Positions 1-11,345 are shown, counted from the stretch's first letter. The stretch is DNA of 64,000 bases from Scedosporium boydii (GCA_002221725.1 NJFT01000013.1:1-64000); one strand, 5' to 3'. Numbers and translations are program-made. The notes: a model not told the origin generated them from the sequence alone.

Positions 1-152
1 ACTGGAAGCTCGTGCCGGGTGAGGCGAACCGAGAGGAGGATGTCGTCGTTGGGAGGATCACGCCGGTCGTGCATTTCACCATGGGAGGAGTGGCGTTTAA
101 TGATAAGGCGCAGGTATTGAAGGAGGGAAGCTTTACTCTCGTATTGGGTTGA
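1..152 (+). pseudogene. 3' end of a fumarate-reductase-like flavoprotein gene, apparently truncated
   Basis: The reading frame enters from the left edge (codons from position 3) and stops at 150-152. It carries the motif ITPVVHFTMGGV followed by FNDKAQVL. This is the substrate-domain signature of soluble fumarate reductase/succinate dehydrogenase flavoproteins (Osm1/Frd1 type), which use FADH2 to reduce fumarate. In that family the motif is normally followed by a further conserved segment (GLFA-GEV-GGVHG-NRLGG). Here the frame ends about a dozen codons after AQVL, and no such segment was found in any frame of the next 650 bases. I infer a truncated or decayed 3' end. The alternative is an unusual final exon beyond a splice site I did not see. 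The 5' part lies outside the window, so whether the gene is active cannot be judged. Confidence 0.5.
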
Positions 153-806
153 CATGTTTGCGATTGAGGCCGTTCTGCGATGAGGATGGAGAAGAGTGTC
201 GTGATGCTGCAATGTTTGGTGGGTTGAGGGGAGAGAGAGGACCAAAGGTACCGGTTATGGTCGGGGGCGAGGTGTGAGCACAAATTTGGTCCGCGGCGGA
301 CTTGCGCTTCAGGCAGAGGTGTCGTCGCAAGCTTCAGAAGATGTGAAGAGCTCGAGCTGGAGATCAATTGACCTTGACAATTGGTGTACGTTGACTGTGG
401 ATACCTGGAATTGCGGAGGTACCAAAGTACAATTGGACCGAGACCCCGCATCAACCGGTTTGGTGCATTACTCTAGAAAACGATATCCTTTCTTATTCAA
501 TATTTTCCCGGCCTTAATCCGGATATATCGGTAATGACATGCGAGTTCTGTATTGTGTCATCAGTTTGATGTTGCCTTTTGGTTTCACGAGTACGTCACC
601 GGAGATAAGACAATCTCAAATCAATATAAAGCTCCCTCCCGATGCCACCTCTCCTCCATTATCGAATCCGTGAGGGGTAAAACCTATCAACGAACAGCGT
701 TCTCAAGTAGCTCTGAGGACGCCCGTCGGAAAAGAAAGGAGAAAAAAAATAATAAATAATAAAAAATCCAATTCCACCACAAAGAAGCCTTTCCCTCCCC
801 GTCACA
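153..806. other. intergenic, no gene recognised
   Basis: No convincing coding sequence was found. The last 200 bases form the promoter and leader of the FMP52 gene, including a purine-rich stretch (about 728-775) just before its start codon. Confidence 0.5.
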
Positions 807-1523
807 ATGACAACCGCACTCCTCTTCGGCTCCACCGGCCTCGTCGGCAGCAACATCCTCGAAACCCTCTCCAAACTCGACAGCTTCGCCAAAATCTACA
901 CAGTCTCCCGCCGCGCCCCCAAGACCCAATCGCCCAAGATCGAACCCATCATCAACACCGACACCGACTCCTGGGCCAAGGCCTTTTCCACCCTCACGCC
1001 CTCGGTGCTCTTCTCGGCGCTGGGAACGACGCGCGCACAAGCGGGAGGCATCCAGAATCAATGGAAGATCGACCACGATCTCAACGTCGACATCGCGAAG
1101 CAGGCGAAAGAACAGGGCATCAAGACGTTCGTGTTCATCTCTAGCGCGGGAACGCGGGGCTTCCCGTCTTCGTACCTACCGTATTCCAAGATGAAGGTTG
1201 GCGTCGAGGACACCATCACATCCCTCGGCTTCGACAACGCCATCATCTTGCGACCGGGCGGGATCCTCGGCCAGCGGGAGAAGGCGCAAGCCGGTGGCCC
1301 GCTGATGAATTCGCTGATTCGGGGGCTGGGTAAGATTAGTTTGGGGCTGCAGGACGCGTTTGGGCAGGAGGCGGAGGTTATTGCCCGGGCGGCCGTGCAT
1401 GCGGCGAAGATTGCGGAGGAGGGGAAGGCGCCGAAGAATCCATGGGTTTTGGAGGCCAAGGATATTGTGAGGTTGGGGAGGGATGAGTGGAAGAATGTCG
1501 AGGCACCGGCGCCTGCAAAGTAA
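807..1523 (+). CDS. fmp52: FMP52-like NAD(P)-binding protein, mitochondrial outer membrane
   Basis: Single-exon gene of 238 residues, the usual length for fungal FMP52. The N-terminus has a Rossmann dinucleotide-binding loop, GSTGLVGS (residues 8-15). Later segments NQWKIDHDLN, VFISSAGTRG and LPYSKMKVGVE are diagnostic of the FMP52 group, distant relatives of human HTATIP2/TIP30 in the extended short-chain dehydrogenase family. The YSKMK segment fits the YxxxK pattern of that superfamily. In yeast the protein is found at the mitochondrial outer membrane; its substrate is not established. The ATG at 807 is the only start that gives the Rossmann motif at the expected position. Its neighbour, riboflavin kinase, is on the same strand, but there is no sign of joint regulation. 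Confidence 0.93.
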   Translation: MTTALLFGSTGLVGSNILETLSKLDSFAKIYTVSRRAPKTQSPKIEPIINTDTDSWAKAFSTLTPSVLFSALGTTRAQAGGIQNQWKIDHDLNVDIAKQAKEQGIKTFVFISSAGTRGFPSSYLPYSKMKVGVEDTITSLGFDNAIILRPGGILGQREKAQAGGPLMNSLIRGLGKISLGLQDAFGQEAEVIARAAVHAAKIAEEGKAPKNPWVLEAKDIVRLGRDEWKNVEAPAPAK

Positions 1524-2360
1524 GAGATGATAGGGGTCGAACGGGAGAATGAAGTTGAGACGGATTGACATTGACTGTAATCGACGACGGAGGTTTGCGA
1601 ATTGGCGACGGCGCGGATGGACGTTTTGAGTCGCGGAAATGGATCACTACTCACTCTAGCCTGACGGGATCGGCTTTATTTATTATTGTATAGGATTTTT
1701 CTATTGCCTAATAGTCGGGGGGGTTCGATTGATACCGTCGACATCCCAAATGATGATAATGTCTTCCATTCTGCTCTTCTCCCTGTCCACGCGACCATGA
1801 AACTAACAACCAAGCTGGTTCCAAGCCGAGCAGAACGCCGGAAGAGTCGCGCGTTATTCACCACACTTCTCCCAAGCCTCGATGCAAACTTTCTTCGATA
1901 CAATTTATCCAGCGCTACTTGAGATTGTATCAATTAATTGATTGATGAGAGCGTCAGCGGTGTCGCGTGGATCCGGACCGAATAAGATGGAAACCCCGAT
2001 AAGAATAAGACGCCATTAGAAATTCGAAATTCGAAAATTTTAAACTTGGTTGCGCCTGCCCCACGATAACGACCCCACTTCGCCCACTTTGCTTACTTCG
2101 ACTTTGCGACTCACTCGCGAAGTTCAGAGCCGCAAACTAGATTGATTCATCATCCCCTCACTACGGCTTATCCGATCTCTTAAAAATCCGACCCGGAGCT
2201 ACCGACTTATATTCTCTCTCTTATCGCGCAAGTCCTCCTCTGGTCATCGCTCGGTTCTCTGCTCATCGTGACAGTAACAAACTTTCTAATTTCACCTCCG
2301 AAAGCGGCCCGGCTTGAGACAAGAGCCTTGGAAGACCCCGCGACACTACTCCAACTCACT
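1524..2360. other. intergenic, FMP52 3' flank and riboflavin kinase promoter
   Basis: No gene was recognised. A short direct repeat of GAAATTC-type units lies at about 2020-2040, and the last 100 bases before 2361 form an open leader in frame with the downstream gene. Confidence 0.5.
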
Positions 2361-3166
2361 ATGGCTACACCAGGACGGCCTCTGATAGTGGGCAATGACG
2401 ATGGCCCGGAAGCGCCCTTTCCCTACCAGATGGAGGGTAAGATCACAACGGGCTTCCAGCGTGGTTCAACTCTTGTATGTTCATTCCGTATTTCCTTTTC
2501 AACTCCGCATTGCTCAGTTCCCCTGTCACGACCGGTCCCACCCTGTTCACTCGTCAAGTTCCGACTCTGCTTGTCCACTAACATCCATCCCAGATCGGCT
2601 TCCCCACTGCCAATCTCCCCATAAACCTCACCCGCACCCCCTGGATAAACACAATCCCAACGGGCGTCTACTATGGCTGGTCCGCCCTCCGCCTCCCCCC
2701 TTCCCACGCCGACTACCCCTTCCCTTCCTCCTCTTCATCCCCCCCTTCCTCACCTTATGCTCTCTATCCGATGGTCATGTCCATAGGATATAACCCGTAC
2801 TTCAAAAACACCGTCCGCACGGCAGAAGTCCACATCCTGCACAAGTTCGAGCAGAACTTCTACGGAGAGCCCCTACGACTGTTGATATTGGGGTACATTC
2901 GGCCCGAAAAGGATTATCCGTCTCTGGAGGCCCTGATTGAGGATATTCGGTTCGATACGAAGGTGGCGAGCGAGAGTTTGAAGCGGAGGGCGTGGGCGCC
3001 GAAGGGGGTTGAGGTTGTTGGGGGGTGGGAGGGGGGCGAGTTGGATGTGCAGTGGTTGGTGAGGGAGGAGGAGGATTATGATGAGGTGGAGGTTAATGGA
3101 GTGGAAGTGAACGGGGTGGATGGTGAGAAGACGACTGAGGAGAATGATGACGCAAAGAAGGAGTAG
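2361..3166 (+). CDS. fmn1: riboflavin kinase (FMN synthesis)
   Basis: Two exons, 2361-2474 and 2594-3166, joined at a GTATGT donor and a CAG acceptor, give 228 residues. The enzyme phosphorylates riboflavin to FMN with ATP. Exon 1 ends in GFQRGST and exon 2 opens with IGFPTANLP, which together restore the family signature G-RGS--IGFPTAN that binds nucleotide. MVMSIGYNPYFKNTVRTAEV and NFYGEPLRLLILGYIRPEKD are the conserved flavin-side segments, followed by FPS-type SLEALIEDI. The ATG at 2361 was preferred over an in-frame ATG at 2268 because the canonical fungal N-terminus (R-DGPEAPFPYQMEGK) begins soon after it. The C-terminal 60 residues are acidic and low complexity (EVNGVEVNGVDGE), longer than in many homologues. 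Confidence 0.93.
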
Positions 3167-3499
3167 GGTCTTACTTGGGGCTTGGAGTTTAGGGGCTGAA
3201 TGTCACTCGCGTTACATGATAGATAAAAGTTGAGGCGACATATATTTATTTGGAAGCTAAGCCTGATAGATCTCACTTTATGAGACTTCATCTAACGCTC
3301 TAGTAAGCCGTCAGGCATGTCCCGAGAGGTAGTCCTTCTCAGCTCTGCTCACTGGCTTGCCAAGTCCGCCGATATGCTGTCGCACGGGGTTTTCCTTTCC
3401 ATCGCCATTTGCTCGAATTGGGTGCCTTGTCGCTCGCAGTTGTTGTTTGTCGGTTGGTCGCCAGCTCATCTCCCGACAGATTTTCTTTCGTGCGGTCGT

Positions 3500-3990
3500 C
3501 AGGTCGTCAGATCTGCTGCCTTGAGCGTCAAGAGGCTGTCCTCCAAGGAATGGCCCAAGCTCTGATTCAATGCAACGAACCTGCATGTAATTACTTCTAC
3601 TCTTCTGGGGAGTGCTTGGCGCTGGAAGTCGTTGTCTTGGACCTTGAAGTCTCATGCCTTGGCGGCTATAGAGCTTGAAAAGGGGAGTGTCCGTCCCCAG
3701 TCTTCTATTTATAGATTTTATCCATCCACGAGCTTTTTCTGTCCCAATCTGGACAACCGACCTATGCCTTGAAGAACGGGCCCGCGTTCCAGTGCCACTG
3801 GGCTATGATTCCCTTGCAGCATGCGTTGTGCATGTTCAGGCCGAATGCACTCAAGTTCATCGACGTAACAAAAATCTGGCAGTCCGAATCGGGTCCAGGA
3901 TCGTATCTGGCTCGTTGTCGCTTCGGTGCAGATTCAGTGTTGTTGTTGCTGCTTCTCAATTCTTATATCTTCCTTCACACGTAGTCAATC
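3500..3990 (-). pseudogene. SNF2-family helicase C-terminal relic
   Basis: On the minus strand the frame starting near 3959 reads CQIFVTSMNLSAFGLNMH and then CCKGIIAQWHWNAG, the motif V region of fungal SNF2-type helicases. A one-base shift in the GGGCCC at about 3777-3784 moves to the next frame, which continues VLQGIGRLSRLGQKKLVDG, a clear motif VI (Q-GR--R-GQ). Stops follow within a few codons. Further down, another frame reads FKVQDNDFQRQALPRRVEV, resembling the segment after motif VI in these proteins. The order of motifs is correct for one gene broken by a frameshift and small insertions. No N-terminal ATPase half was found nearby. Confidence 0.6.
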
Positions 3991-4855
3991 AGCTGTGATA
4001 TTGTCGACATTGGACTTGAACGGGGACTAAACCAGCTAATTCCACGGAAGAATATCGAGTCTAGCGTTTCCAGGCTCTCCTCGGGTTTCCTCCCAGACTT
4101 ACAAGATGTTATATACAATTGGTCCACGTCAGAAACCTGGATATCATGCCGCAAGCCATCTCGAGGGCACCGCCCAAGCGCACATGCCGGTGGATGGTTA
4201 CCAAGTTTGCTCCATGCTCTGGCCGATTCTGGGTTACTCCTATATTTGCACTTCTAGCCAGATCTCAGGAGAAAGATAGGCAGAAGAACAGAGGAAACAC
4301 TACCCGACCCAAGGTTGTGTCTCTCATATATGGGGTGTGACTAATATGCCCTCGGCCGCTTCATAATATCCGGAGATGACCAGGTCATCATTTGCGGGTG
4401 GTTTGAAGAAAAGCTAGGCCGTTGATTTACCTGAAAGTCTTATAAAGACACCGTGTTAGCTTTCATCCCCGAGGCATAAGGAAGCTGGCGCAGGAAATCC
4501 AGTTTCTCTACCTCTCTGACGTTCGTTCAGAGGAATTCCTCATGCATTCCTAGACAGCGTGGGCTAGACTTACTCTTGATTCGAGATCTTCCAGAACTTT
4601 TGGCTTATATAACCTATACGTGTGAATGTATGTGCCCCCATTTCTGCGTCCCAGGGGAGTAAACCTCTAGCTGGAGGCGATCTCTGCCACAAGCTTCCCT
4701 CGATTTCTGTCATCTTCTTGGCGGGCCTGGAGTACCCAAGGGGACGCATCAAGTTTCTCCTTTTAAGAAGACAGTTTCTAGAAATCGAGCCCACGAATAG
4801 GTATATAAGGTGGCTCACATTCCTGGAGTAGTTGTTGGTCAGCCGCTCGGGGTGT

Positions 4856-5290
4856 TTATGGTCTTGGGGCTCGGCGACTCGCTGCCGGACCTGCACCTGG
4901 CACCGTGATCCCGCCATTTGCAATTGCCGCGAGTACCGTCGAAGTGGCAGGGCAGGCGGATGCAGCTGGGGAACGGACGGTTGAAGCCATCGACGGGGGA
5001 TCGAAGCCTCTGGCACTCACGGCAGGCCCGACGGTCGTCAACACCCCTCGATTGGATGAGCAGGGCATTGATATAACTTGGGCGGTGTGAGAACACCTGC
5101 TGCCGTTGATGGCGCCTCGTACGACCAGGACGTTCCGGCCAGGCAGGGCGATGGCGGCGTGCTGCAGGTTGTTGTGGCATATATATAGATCTAAGAAAGG
5201 TTCGAGCTGGCGGCCGCCAACCTCGAGGATGGAGAGGCGCTCGTCGGGGTGCCGTACGACCAGGGCCTCCTCGGGGGCCCAGACATTCGG
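4856..5290 (-). pseudogene. unassigned coding relic
   Basis: The minus strand is open for about 144 codons with protein-like composition, for example WAPEEALVVRHPDERLSILE and NNLQHAAIALPGRNVLVVRG. The second segment loosely resembles a kelch or galactose-oxidase blade, but this is weak. No start codon or splice sites complete it at the upstream end. A TATATA lies inside it at about 5178-5185. I do not assign a family. Confidence 0.3.
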
Positions 5291-5662
5291 AGTGGGTCAG
5301 TATAGCTAGGGAGAAGTTAGATTTCCAACACAGGGACGAGGACAGGGATGGGGACAGGAATGAGCGTGTTACGTACGACAAGCTGTCCTGCGCCAGGTGG
5401 GATTGTAAGAGGCTGCTGGTGCAGGAAAGGGTTACTGCCGCCACCGCCGCCACCACCATCACCTGGTCCGGCCGAAGCTGTGCTGCCAGGTGCCGAAGGC
5501 GGGTGGGATCTGCTGCTGGATCGGTCTTGTGCCATTCATCAGCTTTCTTCTCCTGAAAAGGAGAATAGATCCTCTCTGGGAGCATATGTCGCGCAGGCTT
5601 CACACTAATATATAAGCTTTCAGACTGTCCCTCCGATGGGTAAGGCAATTGACGATGATATG

Positions 5663-5830
5663 ATAGAACTGGGCGATATTTGCAAACAAACCGGCGTTCA
5701 ATTCTATCCTTGCTGCGTTTATCCAGGCCAGCAATGAAGGCTTTGATTTCTGCCAGAAGATTGCTATATACGTCGAGACCGTCGTCATCCGCGAACATCG
5801 GGAGGACCGGAACATGTATATAGAGAACAG
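5663..5830 (+). pseudogene. diverged repeat, copy 1 (unassigned coding relic)
   Basis: The plus strand reads IELGDICKQTGVQFYPCC in one frame, then NSILAAFIQASNEGFDF and QKIAIYVETVVIREHREDR in another, with GC-rich third positions. The same arrangement recurs at 6408-6560. The two copies align at DNA level over roughly 100 bases, for example both contain ATTCTATCCTTGCTG. The family is not recognised. The antisense strand is also open (a 319-codon frame spans 4839-5798) but is less protein-like. Confidence 0.45.
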
Positions 5831-6407
5831 CGCATTAGCCTTTATAGTAGTGTTCACCTGCTCGCCGGGACTCGCGTGACGGTGCTGAGCTATATGTCCC
5901 TTGTACGGAAAGGCCGAAGCAATACCTGATCGCTACACTTGCGACCTATGCCAGCTCAAAGAGATTGCAAGCACTCCGGAACAGATACTCATCTCGACGC
6001 CGCTCAACTTGCTCTTCGAGTTGTTGGAACCGTTGCTCGTCTTGATGTGAAGTTCCTCCGGTGGTGTTCTAGCCCTTTCTGTCTGTGGCAGGTCAAGGGG
6101 GGTTGGCTTAGCTCCTCTGCGGGTCCTTGCTCCCCGGTTTCTTTTTATTTTCTCCTCTATATCTGGTTATTCCTCCCCTGGCTTTCATCCTTGTCCTTTT
6201 GTATTCCTCGCACCGTCAAAGGACCTTTTCCTTTAGAACCGGACTCTTTGTAAAAGAGATCGCTATCTCCTCATTCAGGATACACAACCTCTTCCTACTG
6301 ACGAACTTGTGGATAGTATTCCAACCCAGAACCCACTCCATACAGTTCCGCGGGAAAGATGCTTCTGGACCGTCGTCCCAAGGGGGGGACAGCTGACAAT
6401 GATGCGC

Positions 6408-6560
6408 GTAGAGCTAGCGGATGTCTTCGAATCAGCCGGTGCTCGATTCTATCCTTGCTGTGTATATCCGGGCCGTCGATGAAGGCTCCGACTTCCAGCA
6501 GAAGATATATAGATATACTGCTGCTATTTAAGTCACGACCGCTGCGCTCTCGAATATCCG
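6408..6560 (+). pseudogene. diverged repeat, copy 2 (unassigned coding relic)
   Basis: The frame reads VELADVFESAGARFYPCC, followed in another frame by DSILAVYIRAVDEGSDF and QQKI, closely matching copy 1 at 5663-5830. After QQKI it gains about 20 extra bases, including TATATAGATATA, and an in-frame stop. The match fades near 6560. Confidence 0.45.
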
Positions 6561-6734
6561 GAGGACCACGGGCTTCTTCTGCTTTGCATGGAGGGCCAGA
6601 AGCAGTACCTTTCCACTGCGATTGCTCCATACGCCCGCTTTGAAATTCTGTAATATAGTTTAGATGATATAAAAAGCTGAGAGGTTGGAAAGCGACGACG
6701 CAGGCCGGGAGGGCTAGGTCGCAAAGGTGCTGGT

Positions 6735-6925
6735 GTGTGCGGGTGGATCCTTGGTCAAAAGGGGCGACTGTGGAACTCGAGAAAACAGATCCGGGCTGGG
6801 TCAGAGCAGCAGAATATAAAATCGAAAGAGTCAATGGAGAACCCGGGTACGACCCCGAGAAGGACAAGGGACAGAAGCCTATTTTCTTCAGGTTCCAGCC
6901 TGCCCGTCAACTCCACCGTCCATAA
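6735..6925 (+). pseudogene. unassigned coding relic
   Basis: The plus strand is open and protein-like (VDPWSKGATVELEKTDPGW, then RVNGEPGYDPEKDKGQKP). No start context, splice sites or flanking continuation supports a full gene. No family recognised. Confidence 0.25.
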
Positions 6926-7329
6926 ATCTCAGACCTGCTCTCGCCTCACCCGGGAGCTAATTCACGCTCCAGGGAGATGGTCCAAAGACGAATCAGTCAT
7001 GATTTAGTATACATCTAAAATGGCGAGTGAGAGTCACAGATCGCCTCCGGTTTTGGAAGTTTCTCGGTTGTATTTATATGTGTTAAACCCTTTACACTTC
7101 TACCTTGTCGGACACTCGCATTGTAACTTCGTCGAAGGTTGGGGCTTCTCATGGTGAGGCTTTCCGCGGTCTTGGAACTGGCGAGGGTATATAACTCCGC
7201 GTCGCTGAACTCAGCGTGGGGGAAGGGGAAAGTGCAAACCTATCCCGATGTTCCTCGGGGCTGTCCTGGACTTGTTGACCATGAAATCCATCCGAAGCCT
7301 GCCCTTTAGGCTATCCACCATCCCTTCGC

Positions 7330-8130
7330 CTCCCGCCATCAAGCCCCCTAGATAAGATGGCGCAGCGCCTCTTGTTCGACCCAGATATTGTCGCTAGCCC
7401 AGAAATCTATATGACCGACTAGCCGGCGGCCCGGAGTAGTCGACAACGGGGTATCTATGGGGGGGTGCCTCGTCCAGAATCACGCCTTTGGCCAGCTTCC
7501 TGGTAAAGCCCGGGTATCATACATTCCTGGCCATGTGCAGCGTTATGCGGATGGCATCCGCGGTCGCAATAATCTTGCGGAGCAGGCCCCGTTCAGGTTG
7601 GAATGGTCTTTCGCCTCATGCGTCTCCGGTGCCATATCCTGGCAAGGGCGCTCCGTTCTCCTTGGCAAATACGATATCGTTTCGGACCGCACGAGGAAAC
7701 AGAAGCCGAATACCTATATAAGGACGGGTATTAGGGGTTGCGGATGCGAAGAACTGCACCCTGTGCTTCGCTGGGTAGCCGATCTTCTGGCTCTCTAGGA
7801 CCTCGAAGTGGCCGCCATTTTCATAGAGGATTGCGCGCATTCCTCGGCATCGTATTTAATAGGGGCCGATATCGTAACTATAGTACGCCGACAAACAGTT
7901 AGAACCCAAGCGCGTCGACCATGAGATTTCGCCAAAGTCGATCTGGTCCCAAGCATCCAGAAGCTAGTAAACTTGCGGCCCTCCTCGATTTCTTTCTACA
8001 GATCGGTGCAGGCCTGGACGTCGGCAGCCTGCAAGGTAAACTCGTGGGCCCCCGTATCTGTGCGCAGGGTTGTAGTGGCTCAAATCAACTCCTCCAAACG
8101 AAAGGTTTTCAACTCGCAGGCCACGGCCTA
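7330..8130 (-). pseudogene. possible SF1 (Upf1/Dna2-like) helicase relic
   Basis: Reading the minus strand from 8130 downward, one frame gives FTLQAADVQACTDL, a TAG stop, then KEIEEGRKFTSFWMLGTRST. After a frame change at about 7835 it continues HFEVLESQKIGYPAKHRVQF and AVRNDIVFAKENGAPLPG. A stop follows, then ERGLLRKIIATADAIRITLH and RKLAKGVILDEAP. The last two segments resemble the region before and at the Walker B box of fungal SF1-type helicases (AD-I-T...GV-LDEA). The seven-C run after DEA shifts the frame. The helicase assignment is tentative. Confidence 0.35.
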
Positions 8131-8326
8131 GAACATCTATATAGGATAGTTGCTGAGGCGTTTTTGTTCCCTTTTGCATCAAGTTTCGACCCGCTATCGT
8201 TATCCATTAACCGCTAAAAAGCTCCTGGTCGACCTGGAGTAAGCTACTCCGAAGAAGTCGCCCTCCGATTAGTCTTTGCGCGACCTGGTTATCAAACCTT
8301 CAGGGTACCCGGGAACGGATTGATGT

Positions 8327-9430
8327 TCAACGTGAAACGATGTTAGGAAATTTGACTATAGCAGGAAACACGAGCAAGTAGTCAGATACTCTATCAGGTC
8401 GCTTGTCTTTTTCAGCTCTTCCAACTTCGATCGCCTCTGACACAGGGAGTAAGACAGGAGTACGTACTTGAGGAGGTAGGCGTGCAGGAACCGCGGTATC
8501 ACCAGTTACGAGTGTAGTTGTCTGAAAGCTGGCGAAGCTCGAGTCCCAAGGGCGAGATTCTCCCACTCCTCGGAAAGGCGGTAGGCCCGCGTGAGTTGAG
8601 TTTCTAACGAGCTCGTTATAACTGAGTTGGGGATGTCCTTGTAGACAAGTGCAACATAAGTGGCATTGCCTATATGCTTTGCGTAGTTGACGCAACATAT
8701 AGCACTTTTCATTCAGCGGTAAAATAGCACCCAATATCTCTATGGAACTCAGACCCGCGGAGGCCAATGGCAGACTGCCCGTAACGGCGGTCGCCGCCGC
8801 AAAGAAGTAGGCGGGGCCCTCGAGGATTCGGTTCTGGTTCTCGGAGGCAGCACGCAAGCCCTCGAGCGCCTCTTCCATCCGCACTCTACGGAGCGCCGAA
8901 GCCACAGAAGCCGCGATGTTGGGCCCCTTAGATTCGGTCTGCTTCTGCTCTGCCTTTGAGGCCTCGAGGGTCTGCTTCGGCTTGAGCTGAAGAGGACGCA
9001 CAACACCCAACAGACTGAAGGACCTTGAGATCCGTCGATGTTGGCTTGTTCCCAACCCTCAGGCACGCTTCAGAGAGTAGCCGCGCAGACCTTTGCCTCC
9101 CGCAGCTGGCTGGCGAATTGCAGGAGGTGATCGTGGGTTAATCGTGTGGGCTGTCCGTCCTCGGCCCTGTCGAGGTATTGCTCGAAGACATACTTCAGAC
9201 TGGCCCCGAGAATCTTCCAGTCATTCGCACTGAGGCCGGCCTTAGCGGTGGTGAATGCCAACTTTGAGAGGTTGGAGAAGTAGTCTCCAATGAGGCGAGC
9301 CCTTGCAGAGTCGTACTCGGCTGTATTATCGGGCGGAAACGCCCCCTACGAACCGAGGTATACACGAGCTAGCTCGTACAGGTAGATTCGCTGAATCTTG
9401 CCGGTAATGCTGTGACCTGTGCAATGTACT
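8327..9430 (-). pseudogene. unassigned gene relic with stop codons and frameshift
   Basis: From 9430 downward the minus strand reads ITGKIQRIYLYELARVYLGS, a TAG stop, then GAFPPDNTAEYDSARARLIG and DWKILGASLKYVFEQYLD. A stop follows at about 9070. The next frame opens as LQLKPKQTLEASKAEQKQTE and continues with a strongly helical stretch (ALRRVRMEEALEGLRAASEN) and an alanine-rich hydrophobic run near 8800. Codon choice suggests a real ancestral gene on this strand. Family not recognised. Confidence 0.4.
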
Positions 9431-10371
9431 TCTCGTTTGCGGTCCAACAACGAATGATATATAGTGGTTCTCCGGCGCCATCTCAGAGATGATTCCGAGC
9501 ATGTACAGCGAATGGAATTCACCGGAAAGTTTGTCCCCATTGCAAAGAGTGCCTAGAAAATCCAACGGTAAGGCATCCGTGTTCCCTCCGGATTATCCGA
9601 ACGCTGACCCGGCCTTTATATATTGTCTAGCCAAAACAGTTACCTCCGAGGAACAGGAGAGCAGCTCTCCTCATGCCAATGCAAGCTTTCCATCTGTTGT
9701 GGTGCTGTAATTGTATAGATGAGATAGTGGTGTGCATAAAAAACAGGATCGGGAAGAGAATCCAGACGGGACGGTGACGCTCCTTCGGTAGGTGGATATG
9801 ATAAGTATGGGCACAGGTAGACTGCCCGTGTCGGGACGCTGCTCGGGCAAGAGTATTAACCACCATGAGAGATGGAGTTATGTCCTTCTCGGCACAATAC
9901 GCTAGAGTCATCCTCTTGTGGGTGCTCGCATTTGCCTTTCCGTGGCTGGCACCCACTTGGACTTGAATTCCGCCGTGTTCTTATTGAGTCCAATCCTCTA
10001 TACTCGGATTACTCGAGTCCGCTGGTTCAGGTCCCCATGTGAACAAAAACGCAAACCCGTTCGTGATGATTTTACGAAGCAGATCAGGTGGGATTCCTTG
10101 TGGTCCGTGATGCAAGATGAGGGCTTTGATACTGGCCTTAGAGGGAGCCCAAACTGGCCCCGCGGCCTAAAAGCAGCGTTTCACTCTCTATGATAGGGCT
10201 TGACTGCTAGAATTGATTTTGCTCTTGTTGGTAGCCAGTTTGTAAGAAAGTCGTTGATTCGGTTTCCGTTGAGGTCGCGGAAACAGATCAGGGATACACT
10301 CTCATGATCCGTCGGAGATATGCCTGTATCTAGTCCAGGGTCTTCAGGGTGGGGACCATATCGGAAGCAGA

Positions 10372-11345
10372 TCAGTAAATCGGATTGCGAGATCCGATCA
10401 GTCGGGTAAAGCCGCAGCGCGAGCTTGACAGGGCCTTGGTGGCTTCTTTATATGCTGTTGGCACTTTTTGAAAGCGAAGGATTTCACAGACATCGCTTCC
10501 AGACACAGATTTCCTGGCCTTCCGTGGTTTCCATGTCAAAGTTCGGAATGTACAGGTCTTCTTCGAATGCGCGCCTCTCGTCAAGAACCAACATCGTCCA
10601 AAACGAAATGGAGTTTCCAGATATATAACTTTGCCAAGATCAGGGTACTTCAAAAGCGAACAGAGTATCAACTGAGAAGCTAGTGTCCGGGGACCAGCTC
10701 GGCCGATGCCACCGGAGTGTCGCAGCTCGTTGAAAGCACCCACATCGTCCTTGGCCGTGGCCCAGGCCAACGTCTCGTTCCCGTATTCCTGGACGAACTT
10801 GCGATACCGCATCCTTTTATGGTAAGCCTCCCATACTGGTGTAGAAGGGCGATATAGTTGAGATGAGAGGGCCGCCCATGGTGCGCTACGAAGCGGCGGC
10901 AGCATCTAGGCTGGCCCATGTGGTTATAGACGGTAGCAATGGTGGTATTGCCAAGCAACTCGAACATAATAACTCTGCGAAATAACCGCGTGCGTATATG
11001 CATAATCGCGGTTATCTCGAGATTGAAGAACCTAGACCAGGAAGTTAGGAGAGCTGATTCTCCACCAAAGCGCACTCCTATAAAGGCCGTTGTATCTGTG
11101 ATACTGATTCGGATGTAACATCGAAATATATAAGACCATGCCTTGGTGGTGAACTTGCATCCGAATTGGAAACTCCTCAAAAGGAGCAACATTTTATCTT
11201 CTTTTCCGGGTGAGCTCAAATCTATCCAAGGGGAGTAAGCTATCGAGTAGACGAAGGTGATATAGGTCTTCCATCCAAGGAAAACTGTATCGGCTTCGTA
11301 CCATGGAGGATTTAATGCCATGGTCGGAGATCTCTGCATATACAT
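10372..11345 (-). pseudogene. unassigned gene relic, frameshifted
   Basis: The minus strand has two overlapping open frames. The first contains VIMFELLGNTTIATVYNHMG (about 10920). The second takes over with SAPWAALSSQLYRPSTPVWE and YRKFVQEYGNETLAWATAKD. A third frame near 10560 reads EEDLYIPNFDMETTEGQEIC. The smooth hand-over between frames suggests one decayed gene. No domain can be named. Confidence 0.35.

Noticed and set aside
4839..5798. 319-codon minus-strand open frame, one of the longest in the block
   Set aside because: Its middle is low-complexity Ser/Arg/Pro text. Other frames over the same DNA (plus strand at 5663-5830, another minus frame at 4856-5290) look more like protein.
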